Assembly (NCBI RefSeq): GCF_027744825.2
Contig: NC_071349.1
Span: forward strand, 4,774,001-4,838,000
Origin: Synchiropus splendidus
Taxonomy: Eukaryota > Chordata > Actinopteri > Syngnathiformes > Callionymidae
DNA length: 64,000 nt
Direction: 5' to 3'
The translations under genes were made by a program, and so were the position numbers. This document shows, one piece after another, positions 1 to 13,400 of the stretch. Position 1 is the first letter of the stretch. Each line of letters starts with the position of its first letter. The notes under the pieces were generated by a model, which was not told the DNA's origin, searched no databases, and was given only the letters and a program-made list of their open reading frames with translations.

Positions 1-120
1 GGTGCAGCAGTTGGTGTACAGGGAGAAGAGCCATGGAGAGAGAACACAGCCCTGAGGAGACCCGATGTTGAGGGTCCGAGTGTCGGAGACATTCTCATTT
101 TATAAACAGAGAATAAGGCA
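1..120 (-). mobile_element. LINE reverse transcriptase fragment (L2/CR1-like), cut by window edge
   Basis: The minus strand reads TLNIGSPQGCVLSPWLFSLY followed by TNCCT in one frame. This is the reverse transcriptase block GSPQGCVLSPLLFSLYTNDC typical of fish L2/CR1-like non-LTR elements. The element continues off the left edge. Bases about 120-950 hold no recognisable gene. Confidence 0.7.
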
Positions 121-952
121 CAACTTTTTAGACCACGAACCAGTTCTTTTCCCTGTCTGAACATGCCGGCCAGTTCAAACTTGCGTTTGGTAACAGGAAC
201 TGCCACGCATCCCTGCAAGTATAAAAGGCCTCAGGTTGAATCGAAGGCATGCTGATGTGAAGGTCTGGTGTGCTGGGGTTCTTTTTATACACACAGGTGA
301 CACACAGGTGAGGCTATAACCTAGAGCAGGGTGCATCATATGACAAGGCGACAAGATTTTTGTCTTTGCAAAAACTGAATCAGTGGGCTTTACGAAAAAT
401 GCTTTTCAGTCACTTTACTTGGCACCAAAATAATTGTTCATAGTTTTTCAAAAGCTGTTGTGATTGATAATATTTCTTGTAGATAATAATAATAATACTA
501 ATATAATTTTTAAAAGGTAAATTATTTGAAATATTTGATCAGTACTTGTACCCAAGCATCAACTAATGAACTAATGACAATTTGGCCACCTTGGTGTGCA
601 TCTCATTATGAAGGATGTATGACGTCAGCTAGATCAGAAGGGAAGAATGATGGCACCCAAACACCACAAGTAAAGGGATCAAGTTACAAAGTTAATCCAC
701 TGAGTATTCATAGCACAGGCTGAAGAAATGGCTAATTTACCGTATGTCCTGACTTGCTGCCATAAACATATGTCTCCGTCCTTCAAGACAGTAGTAGCCA
801 TGTTTAAAAAGTCACTGGCATTATGTTTTACATTCATTGATCCAATGATCCCTTGCAGCTTGCATGAACTGGCTTTCATGAGGTCAGGACTAAAAACGAT
901 GTGAGGCAAAAGGACTCGACAAAATGGGACACTTTGTGTTGACACCATACTA

Positions 953-958
953 TTTATT
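953..958 (-). terminator. Candidate enpep polyadenylation signal
   Basis: TTTATT on the plus strand reads AATAAA on the minus strand, about 330 nt after the enpep stop codon. No other match between the stop and this point was noticed. Context only. Confidence 0.35.
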
Positions 959-1287
959 TTAAAACATAACTTACTTGAAAATGGATGGATTTCACTCTTT
1001 CACTCTTCATTATATGCTATGGTGGTCTTTCATCCTGCTAATGCTGTGAAATCTCTTCAGGCATGTAAAATAAAGCACCTCCAGTATAGTTGAAGGCAAT
1101 TGTTGAGTCGATTCACATTTCTGTTCAGATCAAGATATTCAATGTTGTATTCTTCGTAATCTATATATTAAATGAGTGAATAAATTAAATACAAGTAAAG
1201 TGATTCAACCATACATAAGGAATAACAAAAACAGAGCTTTGATTGTGGATGTTTTACAGTTCAGGCATGATGATTTCGCTGAAAGTT

Positions 1288-1434
1288 TTAGACAACGTTG
1301 CTGTCCAGCCAGCTTTTGATTTCATCTCTATTGTTGCTGATCCAGTCAATGTTGTTATTAACAGTCTCCAGACCTTGTTTTCTCGACAGTTCACCGGCTC
1401 CAGAATTTGGTGTCAGGGCGAAGAAGTTCTCCAT
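1288..1434 (-). CDS. enpep: enpep terminal coding exon (exon 20)
   Basis: Reads [20 protein letters not shown] and ends with SWLDSNVV and a TAA stop at 1290-1288. It matches the conserved ERAP1-like C-terminus of aminopeptidase A (VLETVKNNIEW in mammals, [11 protein letters not shown] here). It is separated from exon 19 by a 4.5 kb intron, by far the longest in the gene, which is filled by an antisense L1 element. Confidence 0.94.
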   Translation of the reverse strand: MENFFALTPNSGAGELSRKQGLETVNNNIDWISNNRDEIKSWLDSNVV

Positions 1435-4400
1435 CTTCAAACAAAGCAAACAATTTGCATTAAAATGAGACGGATTAGCCTTCCTGTCGGATGGACGTGG
1501 ACAAACTGGCTCCCCGAAAACCAACTTTGAATTCCTATATAACTCGACAAACTGACTAAAAGGTTTAAAGCATGAAGGCAGGAATATCAAAAACAAAGAA
1601 TAAGAAAAACCTGACATTCAAACTACGGATTTAATGCGAAGAGGAGACAGAGAAAATCAGCTAGCACCTGCAGCTAACAGCAAATGAGCCTGGATGAAAT
1701 CAGGAAACAGATAAAAGCCATGCAAAAGGACGGAGGAAGTGGAGAGATGGAGTTCAGATGTGAACAGGGCATTACAAGACATCACCCGTCAAGAGTTTTC
1801 ACTCAACGCAAACTTACAAATTGAAAGAGCACACAGATCAATGCACCCGAGACCAAGACCAAATCAACCTCCGAGATCGATTATCCTGAACTTTTTAAAG
1901 TTCACCGGAAAAGAAATGGTATTAAAAAGGGCATTGCAGAAAAAAACACTTCACAATCGAGGGGAACGCTGTTTACTTTGACTATGACTACGTAATGAGG
2001 ATCGTCCAACAACGAAAAGCATAAGCCGGCGTCAAGAAGGTCCTGAAGAGAGACCTTTCACACACCCCCAAACAAGATGCAAGTTCACTGGAGCAGCAGA
2101 GTGAAAACATGGGTTGCGAGAAACGAAGAGACTGGTCAGTGTGCAAGAGAAAGACCACAAGATCTTGTGTACACAAGGGCTCATTTTGCATTGCCAGGAC
2201 AGCAATACATAAGGATCTTCAGAATCCACATAAATAGAGACATGCAAGCGGAACGTCTTCTATTAAGTTTGATGTATTACAGTAAGTTTTAGTTCATAAA
2301 ACAACAAGTCATCTACAGAAAAGGGTCTATTAATATCAATATGTTGGTGTAAAGGGACTGTTATTTACTATCGTGAGAATAGTATGAGGAGAGCAAACCT
2401 CATTTCTGGGAGGGGGCCCCTCTCTTGTGAAGGGACCACCCCCACAATAGGTGAAGAGGGTCAATGAAGGATCGGAGTTGTTGTTGACATCTCTTTTTGG
2501 CAGTTGTTTATGTACAGTTTATTATTGTTGGGTTGTTTTCTTTTTTGTGTCCTGTGGGGGAGCTATTGCAAACCTGTGCAACTTAAAAGCATCTATGTAA
2601 ATGTAAATGGATTGGGAAACCCTATTAAAAGAGCAAAAATCATGAATAAACTAAAAAAGGAAAAAACACAACTTTCTGCAAGAGACACACCTCTCGCAGA
2701 CAGAACACAATGAACTTTAAAGATTTGGATTTAAAATTATGTATTATAGTTCTCATAGTAAAAAGAGGGGTTCAGTCCACATTGCAATTTATTTAAATAT
2801 CGAATTAGAATGGAAAAATAAAAACTATAGAGAATGAATTTTGGAATTCTTAATAATAAATCAGAAAATTAAATTAAATTAAATTAGAAATTCAAAACTA
2901 TTTGTCAGATAATGACAATCATGAAACTACGATATTATGGGATGCATTAAAAGCTTGCACAAAAATTATCAGCATTTCCAGTAAACTTAAGAAAGAAAAA
3001 GAAAAAAACTTTAAGGAATTAATGGAAAAATTGAAGACACTTGAACAGAATCATAAAGCGAAACTAAGCCATGAAATGAAAAGGAAAAAACAGGAATTTA
3101 ACAATTTATTACAGTGTGACACAGAAATTAAAGCAACATTTGAAGCAGGACCAAAAGATGCAAGATTATTGGCAAGAACATTGCAGAAACAGAGGATAGA
3201 GACACAAGTAACTAAAATTTGAGATCCCAAAACAAATCTATTAAAACATGATCCAAAAGAAATTGAAACTGTTGTCAGAAACTACTTTGAAGAACTATAC
3301 ACCCAGTCCACAACAACAAATGAAAAATGCATTTTAAAAAATCCTTGACCCATTAGATCTTCCAGCAAAATACAAAATGAACAAATTACAAACAAGATAA
3401 CAACAGAGGAAATTCAAAAATCAATCAAAAAGTTGAAAACAAACAGCAGAATGGTATAATAAATTTGAAATTGAGTGATCATCTGTATTTCACTCAGCCT
3501 TTACTTGGACACTTTCAAAAGCTGTTTTACTACCATAGTAGAATGAAGCTATCATTACAGTCCTGCCTAAATCAGCCAAAGATAAGGAATATTGCCAAAA
3601 TGACCATCCAATCTCAATTCTAAATGTAGCCTATAAACTTTTTACTTCAATCATTTCAAGAAGAATCCAGCATTTTAACACAGATATTGAGTGTGGTTGT
3701 CTTATCTATTACAATAAGCCAAAATACCCAAAAAAAAAATCCGGAAGTATGATCATGAAAGGGTCAAATATTTGATATTTATGTTCCGCCACAGTGCTTT
3801 GGTCCTGTGCAATACAAGGTTTCTTTTAAGATACGCAGGCTCTCCAGGTTGCTTGCAGGTCTATGACGTCTGCATTTTATTACAGACGTCATAGATGAGG
3901 ATCAAACAGGATTGCTGTTGTTTAAGTCCCACGCTATTTGCTTGATGTATAGAACCACTGGCACAGATAATAAGACAAAGTGATCTGGTAAAAGGCAAAC
4001 AAATTAATAATCAAGAACATAAAAGAAGCTTGTTTGCTGATGATGCAATGATATACTTTAGAAACCCTACAAAATCACTTGAACAACTAATTCAAATTCT
4101 AAACTATTTGGTTCATATTCGGGGTATAAAATAAATATATAAAAAACTCAAATACTTCTTTACAACAACACTAACACTAAGTACAAAATAAATTGGGATC
4201 TGAAATAATTTAAATATTTAGGAATAAATATAACAAAAAACCCTGCTAACCTATATAAAAAGAATTATTCACATATTGACAATGTAATAAGAAAAGACAT
4301 GGAATGATGGTGTATTTATCCTATGGGACTGAATGATAGGATTAGAACAATAAAAATGAATATCCTACCGCATGTGCTATAACTCTTTGAATCTTTACCA

Positions 4401-7400
4401 CTCAATATACCACAGTCAGAATTCCTCATATGGGACAAACTTATATCAAGATTTATTTGGGGAGGAAAAGTGCCTCGTATTCGATATGCTACTCTAAAAC
4501 TAGCAAAAGAACAAGGGGGGCTGGCACTACCAAATTTAAAAGAGTATTACCATGCAGCACAATTACGTCCTGTCTTATGTTATTGCGACAATGATTATGT
4601 GGCCAGATGGAAAGCTATTGAATCAGTTAAAACAGGAGTTCCCATTCAAACGCTACTTGGAGAAAAGGAACCAATTCTGTTCCACAATGTTGAGGAAAAC
4701 TTGACAACTAAGTTCACATTGGGCATCAACAGTTACGACACAAAAAACAGGAAAACAACAGAAATGGATAGCATTTGATAAGAACTTTGAACCTAATAAG
4801 ATGGATAATACATTCAAACAATGGATTCCATAAAGGGATTTCTGCTTCCCATAAAATAACCAAGAATGGGATTATAATAATAACATATCTTTCCAAAATT
4901 TAAAGAATACATTTCAATTGAATAACCATCATTTACTTAGATATTTACAAAGAAGAGATTATAATGATTTAAAAAATAAGACAAACTATGGACGAAAGTC
5001 ACTCGATAGTCGCTGAAATGAATGATAAAATCATATGATAATATTATTACCAAAACAATATCAATATTATACTTAAATTTAATGGAATTCAAAGAAGAAA
5101 CCACATTATATGTTAAAGACAAATGGTCAAAAGAACCAGGTGAAGTGATAACTGATGAAATCTGGAACAAAATATGGAAAAGTCGCAAACAACAACTCAA
5201 TCCCAGGGAGGGAGAGAATTTTCTTGGACGAATCAAATACGATCATTCATTACTCCCCAGATTAAAAGTAAACAATGTAATCAAAATCAGATGTGTTGGA
5301 GAAAATGTGAGCAGCTCAATCCCACCATACACATATCTTTTGAAACGGTCCTGAAATTCAGTGTTGGGATACAAAATACGAAATGTGCTATACCTTGGAT
5401 ATCTTGAAGCATCTGTTCACAAATCAGACTCATACCTGGTCAAAATTATTTTGGGAGATGGAAAGAAGGCTATCACAAGAAAATGGCTCCAACCTGCCGC
5501 ACGGAACATAGGACAATGGACTGACATTGTTCAACAATTGTTAAATATGGAGAAGCTTTTTTTCATATTGTTGCATGTGTGCAATCAAAGTTTTCTATCA
5601 GCACAGGTGTGCTACACGGAAGTTTGTAATTCAACAATAAAAAAAAAGATCAGTAAAAAAAAAGAGAAAAATGAGGTTGAGGTTGATTTTTAAATGAGGG
5701 AATATGGAATTAATTATCCATGAAAAAAAAGGGAATGCTCAATACAACCAATACACAGCACATTCTCTCAGCAATTGAGGCTGGGACTGTAGTTCCCTTC
5801 AAAAGTCGTATGCATTACCAGTCAGCCAGCCAGAAGCAATTTAGTTGTCATTCTGTGGTGCTAATATTTTGGATGAGACTCAACCCAAAAAATGTCAAAT
5901 AATGTCAGAAACGAGGTAAGACAGAGACACCATACCTTCCATTTTTGCAGCACTGTGTTATAGGTGCTGGAGATTTGGGTCAGCAAGCGCCCCAGGTTTC
6001 TGTCATTGATGGTGTACCTACACAGACAAGAGGGTATTAATCATCAGCTCAGCACTGGAAAAACATCCTCAGCCAATAGACACCCACTCTGCTTATTACT
6101 CAGTTGTTAAACCTCTTATCAAGTGCGATAAAACTGTGTAAACATGTGTCCAGTTACTGTTTGTAGTTGGCTGCACATAATATATTGCAGGCAAATGAAT
6201 GATTTATTTTACATGCTGGTTTTATGAGACAAGCGTGGTAGGCCATGTGATGTGGCCATTTGTAAATTTGATGACCAAGTTGGTTTGTCTGCGCCATTAC
6301 TTTGCACATCAGGGATGGTAGGATGCAGTTCCAGAGTGTCCTGGGGCGAATCAACATGACTGTAAAACTGCTTTGCGCACCAGACAAGTCAGAATGTCGG
6401 TTACACCTATGCACAACTAGTGACTAGTGATGTGCGGATCGATCCTGAAATATCGATACTTCCAATACCGGATCTTGATTCTCCAAAATCAATTCTCAAA
6501 CCAAAATATTGATACTTTCAATATATCCTAAACAGGAACTCAATGAAAAGTAACTAAACTATTGCAACCCACGGCGCCAGTCACAGTCAAGACTCGATCG
6601 CTCTCACAGCTGCTGAACGGTCAACCGTGAGCGGAGCCATGTGTGGAGCTACTTCAGCGGCACAAACAACCAAGAAGTTGTGTGTGACGCCTGTTGAAAA
6701 ACAATACGATGTTGTGGCAACACAACAAACAAGGTGAAAGACTTAAGACTTAATATCCAGGTAAAGTAAAGTAATAAATAATGTAAATAATAATAAAATA
6801 ATAAATAATAATACAAAAGTAGTAGTATGTTATCGCAGAAATAATCTCACCTATCTTAACTTTAGCCGAGATTAGTTCATGTAAGGATTCCCAGGTAGTT
6901 CACCATTTAAATCTTTTAAATTATACAGTGCAATGGCGATAAAACTGTATGAGAGAAGATGAATAAAACATGAGTTCATCTCCCTCAAACATTACCTTAA
7001 TATTGCGGCACAATACCTTGACTCGTCCACAATAATCCACAATAATTCAAGGAGTGTGGCACTGACCTCTTGACCAAGAAATCCCAGTTGAGTGTGGTCC
7101 AGTCCCAGGCCATTTCAAGGCCCATTTGGTTGTATGACACGTATCTAACCACGGTGAACAAATCCTGGCTTCTGACCACGCTTTCATTCTTGGTAGCCTC
7201 CAATAGCCTGCTCAACAAAGACAAGTTTTATTTCATTGCTGGTAAAGGAGACTACTGAAAATAATTTGTGGGGTAAAAGAATGTTTCAAATATGACATTA
7301 TTGTGTTGATGTTTTGTGCCCGAATGTTGTCATTATAAGGTTGTCCTCACTTGTACAGGAGATCCACATTCTGCACTGATGCCAAACCATACAGCAGCTT

Positions 7401-10400
7401 CACTTTCTCCTGAGCCAGGGATGTTTCTTTGTATCTCTGGAACATGATTTCCCACTTCTCAGAATTACCCGAAGTCTTCATGCCATATCGATAAACCAGG
7501 AGTCTCAGGTTCACAGGGATGTTGCTAAAATTAGAGAAAGAATGTGTTAATTTAGAATGACATTACTCTCAGAAAGGCAAGTGTGCTGTGTGCCCAGATT
7601 CTTACGCCATTGTTCCGTCAATCCATTGGTCAAACATATTTGACATTTCTCTAAGACAATCCGGATCTTCCATTTGGCAGGCGATGTCAAGCACAGTCTC
7701 TCGTAACATTCTGATGAGCACAATAAGATCACAATGATGCTCACGTATCGGATGGATCAGGAATGAGCTGCTCTACCTCTCTGTATGTGTCCCGTCATCA
7801 GTGAAGCCAAGATGATCAGTAATACCCTTGACATGGTTGCGAAACAGTTTCTGGAAGCCAGAAGAATAGAAAAAAAATATTATATTTGGATAGTCCCACG
7901 GGTGTTGTGGGGCAGGAAGCCTAAGATTGTTTTAATTTCCGAGGCAAAATGAAGGAAAGAGCTCAACTGTGTGATTGCCAGGAGCATCATTAAGACTTGG
8001 ATCACCAAGTGATGTAAAATAAATGTAAAATAATAGGCAGTATAATATGACACACAACATTGGAAGACACACAGAAGCACACATTCAACACAAGGTAATA
8101 TACTGTATATTCAGCATAGCAATAAAATAACCAAAGGAAGAAACAATGATGATCAGTATATTCTTAGAATGGACAACACCTAAGAAGTCGAGGTATTCTG
8201 ATGTGTAATGCATTGTCCTACTTTGATGACAGCCTAGACTTTGGAACAACCAATTGGGAACCATGCAAGCATCTAAGACTACGAGCTGTGTCGTTGACAA
8301 ATCATCTGTGTCGGTGGGAGCCAAAGGGACATATGATTAAAATTACTTGTAAAATGTTCAAGTAATTTTCAAGGGACAGGGAGCCAGTATAGAAAAGTTA
8401 TAACTGGGAGATGTGGTGTTTTCTATGAACTCACTTAAAAACCTAGGTGTTGAATTTGAAGGTCTTTCATTACTGATAACTGACACCTATGACAGCTCCG
8501 CACTCTGAAGAACTTTCATGTGTTGTGTTGTGTAGCGTCCCCTTTCCCTTTCCTGTGAAACTTTTAGCAGGGCCAGCCTTTCTCAAGGTGCTTCTGCTGA
8601 ATGCTCTGTCTCACTTGGAGCCCTACAACGTGCAACTGAGATGTAAATATTTCAGACGTAGCACCACCAGACATCGCCTCATATTCAACAAGGGCAAGGT
8701 TAGTCAACAGGGAGGCTACATTCCAGACAGTGCACAGTATAGGTGCGACAGTTTGTAACTAATAGTCTGTTTGTCAAAGAGAGAAGACCCTCAATTTAGA
8801 ACAGACAGCGATGTGCACTGGTGGTCGAACAACAGCCCTTTTTCCTTATGTGGGAAAAGTACCACCTTTTTTTCCTCATTCTTAAATTCTTTAGAAAAAA
8901 TGTTTTTTTGTATATGACCAGGTAATTTATTTGGATCTTTTTGGATTGTTGATTGGTTGTTCTTGCAATTTTGCATATTTCAAATTAGTTCACAGTAAAA
9001 TATGATTCAATTCATTTGGATTTTTATGTATTTTAGGCGAGAAACCAACCTGAAACTTGGGAAAGAGATCTTTTTGTCCGGACAGCATGTCTCGCACATA
9101 GGCAATGGATGCATCCACACGTTCCCAGACTACATAATCCCTCTCACCTGTTAAATACTTGGTGAGATTGAAGGCATTGCCATAGTGAATAATGTTTGCC
9201 CTACACAGAGAAACAAACAATATCAAATCAATGAATATAAGATGATTGTAAAGGACTGTGTTCTGATACAGACCTGGAGAGAGCAAACGAATCATCGATG
9301 TAGCTTGCTCTATCTGCTGCACCAAACACCTTCAAAGGCAAAAAGTAGAAGATAGTTTTTTCACATAGGAAAATAGCTGGAAGAAACTAACTAGTGGACT
9401 TTTTTTTTACTGTTCAGTAGACAAACTATATGTGGAACGTTAATTAGAATAATGGCAGTTTTGCAGATGGAACTTTGGGCAATCTACTGTTCCATATGTG
9501 TTCTCTCTAAGATGGCTGTATTGAACCATTGTAGTCCAACAAAACAAAAACATGAAGAATGTTTTACCGAGAGGTTGCTCTGGAGCTGTTCACTAATCGC
9601 CTCCCACATGCTGTCATCGTGGTTCACTCTGTAGAATCCCATGTGATCTTTGTTGACCTTCAGTAAGCCATCCACCGAAGGTGAGTAGGGCTCCACCACA
9701 TGTTCTGTTTTGCAAAAGACAGTCTCGTAATTGACTTTTTTTTTAAAATTTAATTCTGAAAACAGGACATACTATGGTGGCAACTGGCTTTACAGGGTTT
9801 GGAGAATTTGTTATATACGGACAAAAATATGTCAAGAACTGGGCGTGGAGACAAAGATGGGTTTTGCAGCAAACTGGGATTAAGAGGAATATTGATATCG
9901 GAACACAATACCTGGGCTTGTCCAGGTGAACATGGACCGAATAGTCTCTTTGCGTTGGATGGGGTATGATTTGACTGGGATGGTCCACTTGTATCTGAGT
10001 CATGTAAAGAGAAATCCAGTTCATTAAATCCCTTCAGAAATATCTTGCGATCCTGAACAATGACTGCCCAACTTTGAACCCCCATCCCCATACTGTCCGA
10101 AAGTAAAATCAGCTTGTTGATGTCTGCCAGAGTTGTGGTTATTTGTTTATTCACAAGTCCTTGAATGGATGTAAATGGAGAGGGCTATTGTTGTGTTAGA
10201 GTTCATCAGCCATGTTTCCACAGACGGAATGTTTACTTCCAAAATCAGGACTGTAGCCAAAAGTGTTTTGAGCTTAAAGCCATCTTGGCCCAAGAAACCG
10301 TCATTACTAGGATGGAAACTTTTCTTTGAGTACTTGAACGAACCAATGTCCAATACTTGTCCTTCAGTGTCTGTATCGATCTATTTAATCATCATCCAGC

Positions 10401-13400
10401 TATTTTAATAGCAGTTTTTGTTTTCCTTGCTGAAATGTATACTTTTCCATTAATATTGATTAAAATGGATTCAATTCAATACAATTGGAAAATAAAGTGA
10501 AATGCATTATAAGACAATAAGCCTGTTACCCAAATGGTGATGGGGTTTCATTCGGATTTGCTTTGGGATCAAGAAGAAAGCGTTTCTGGGTGAGGCTGGC
10601 ACTAGTTTCATTGACAGACAGGTCCAGCACTGGATATCCCATCTGTTTTGTCCATGTATCCATCACCTCAGCCACCGGAAAGCCACTCACCTGTGTGTTG
10701 AAGGTAATAAAATGCTTTAGATAAAATCACTCTGTCCAACACTGAAACATCAAACCTTGTCATACTTACGTTGGTCAGTGAAGCCCAGAAGTTGGCAGTT
10801 TTGGCATTCTTGAACATGTAGTCTTTCAAATATTTCTAAGGGAAAAACAAGAGGGTTCAGTCACTGACTTAAAAAGGATTTTTCGCTCTATCAGTTTAGT
10901 AAGTTAGAAGTGAGGCAACCCACTCGACAGCCGTCTCTGAATGAGTTTTTGCCCATCCAGTCTTCTAGCATCCGGAGAATGGACGCACCCTGGACAAAGA
11001 GACATGATTAAAACAATCAAGCACATGAGCAGAGTCTGACTTTATAAAAAGGGCATTGCCACATCTTTTGGTGGATCACAGCGCTGGCCGTTTAGATTCC
11101 AAAATCCGTGCTTGTTTTACACTCACCTGATTTGAAAAGAAGGAAAATAAATAAAAGAAGGCAAAGAGTGGAGTCCTTGTAACACAAGTCAAGAACAGCT
11201 CAAAACAAGAAAAGACTTGACTGACCTTATTCATTTTCAAAGCTTGATATATTGCACACAACCTCAAATTAATATCATAATATAGTGTAATAAGCAATGA
11301 ATAATGTATTCATGAATCCCTGGATCTAATTTAGGGACTCAAGAGGACCTACCACGTGTCACAATCTTAGAAATGCGTCTAAGAATACATGTACCTTGCT
11401 GTAGGAAATGGCGTCAAAGACAGACGTGATCTCAGCAGGTGTTGACACGTCCACGATAATTGGGTGAGAAGAGAGTAGTGCGTCATCGACCATGACAGGA
11501 AGCACATCATCGGTGATCATTATGTCCCGCTGCCAAGGAGAAATGTTGCATCAGTGATGTGTTCATATGGATTAGTACAGAATCCTTATCACAGGGCTCA
11601 CCATGCCCCAGTCTGGTTCGGCTTTCTCCACGCCGATGTACTCAAAGAAACTGGCGAAGCCTTCATTAAGCCACAGGTCATCCCACCAGTCCATGGTCAC
11701 AATATTGCCAAACCACTGTCGGACAAAACATGACAAGTTACTGACAAAATAAATCTCAATTGAAGTAACTACCTTGCGTACTCTAGCATTACCACATTGA
11801 AGTGTGCTGTCCAATGTTAATATAATTCGAGAAGGTACAGTATACAATAGATGCATGAGTTTCCACATTTGCCTGTCCTTGGTCTTGTTTATGGGCTGCA
11901 TTCTTTCCCATTTAATGAAGTGGACTCCTAACGTTGATGAGCTAACATGCCCCAATAGCTGATTGTGGAGTTTCACGCATCTACTCTGTTCTCCGCAATA
12001 CTGCAACTGTACTTCATTTTTTTTGCATGCTGAACACCGGAACAGAGCCCTCTTCAACCCATTGACACAACAAACCACATGACAATTTCAGCATTTGAAT
12101 TATCTATGGTGAGAGCCATAAACTCCCTCAATTGAAGCCAGCCACGTGCAGCCTTGATATCCTTCCCACACAATTCTTACAAGATTTGAGATGTTTATCA
12201 GTCATTAATCAGTAACTCTCCATGGGTACATTCCCAACAGCCTTTAAACGTGCAATGATCGAACCTCTTTGGAGGAAAGCCAAACTTTCAACCAATCTCT
12301 AAATTTCCGTTCAAAGCTACGACCTTAGGAAAAAGGGTAGTCTTCTCAAACTTTGGAATTATGCATCAAAACTTTTTGGTTTTGGGTTAGGATACATACA
12401 CAGCTGTTGTAAAAGTGACCAACAACCTCCTTTTAGCAGCAGACATTGGTGAAAGCTCCATTTTATTCTCTTAGATCTCAATGAAGCTTTCAACACCGGT
12501 GACCTCGAAGTTTTACTCAACCGCCTTTGCTTCCTGGTGGCATCAAAGACACTTCCTTTGGCTGGTTCCAATAATATCTCTCCGAGAGGACATCTTTAGT
12601 CATTCACTTTAGAATCGACTGAGAATTTTGATATTTTGATACCTTTGATCATTTTGAGAAACCAATCTTGGCCTGGCCCCCCATTTACGTTGCATAAATG
12701 CCCACCACTTGCAAGTCAGCCAAGATCCTCAGGTGGGTCGCTGCTATTTGTACCAAAGTCAAGACTTCAGTCTAGAAATGACAAAGCCTTTTCTGTCAGG
12801 GCATCTCAAATAGTCTGCTAGAGGAGATCTGAAAAGCACCTCCACCTTTAAAACACACTTAAAAACATTTTTTATAGGCAAGCATTTACGTAATATCATC
12901 CAAAATTCGACTTGCTTTTATTTGTCCAAGGCATTAGCCAACCACAAAATGATGTTAATGTAAGTAAAGACTTTTAATAATAATAATAATAATAGAAATA
13001 AATCTAAACATGCACAGTAATCAGCTTCATTCTGACTTGCTCATAATGTTCAAGTTAAAGTTCACCCAAAAGATGCTGATATTCCAAATAAAGTTGGCAT
13101 CCTGCATGTCTGCATGGTCCATAAATTTTAGTGACAACCTCAAGGTCTCCTGTTAGTCATTAGTGTGCGAGTTGGTCATAAAAGAATTGTGATGTTCGTA
13201 CAAAATGCCATATATTTTATTGACATCCTACAAGGCTATTATCACTCTTTCGTGAACTAGCAGCAAAACATTGACCTTTGAACACTTGTATTGTCCATAA
13301 AACTTACTTATCTTTATCTCATAATTGCAGCAGGGTTCGCCAGTGAAAGCATGATCTTGATATGCATTTGTTATTCCCTCATTGAAGATAATAGATGAGC

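Noticed and set aside
11572..12078. 168-codon minus-strand frame
   Set aside because: Only its last part is enpep exon 6; the rest is intron sequence that happens to stay open.
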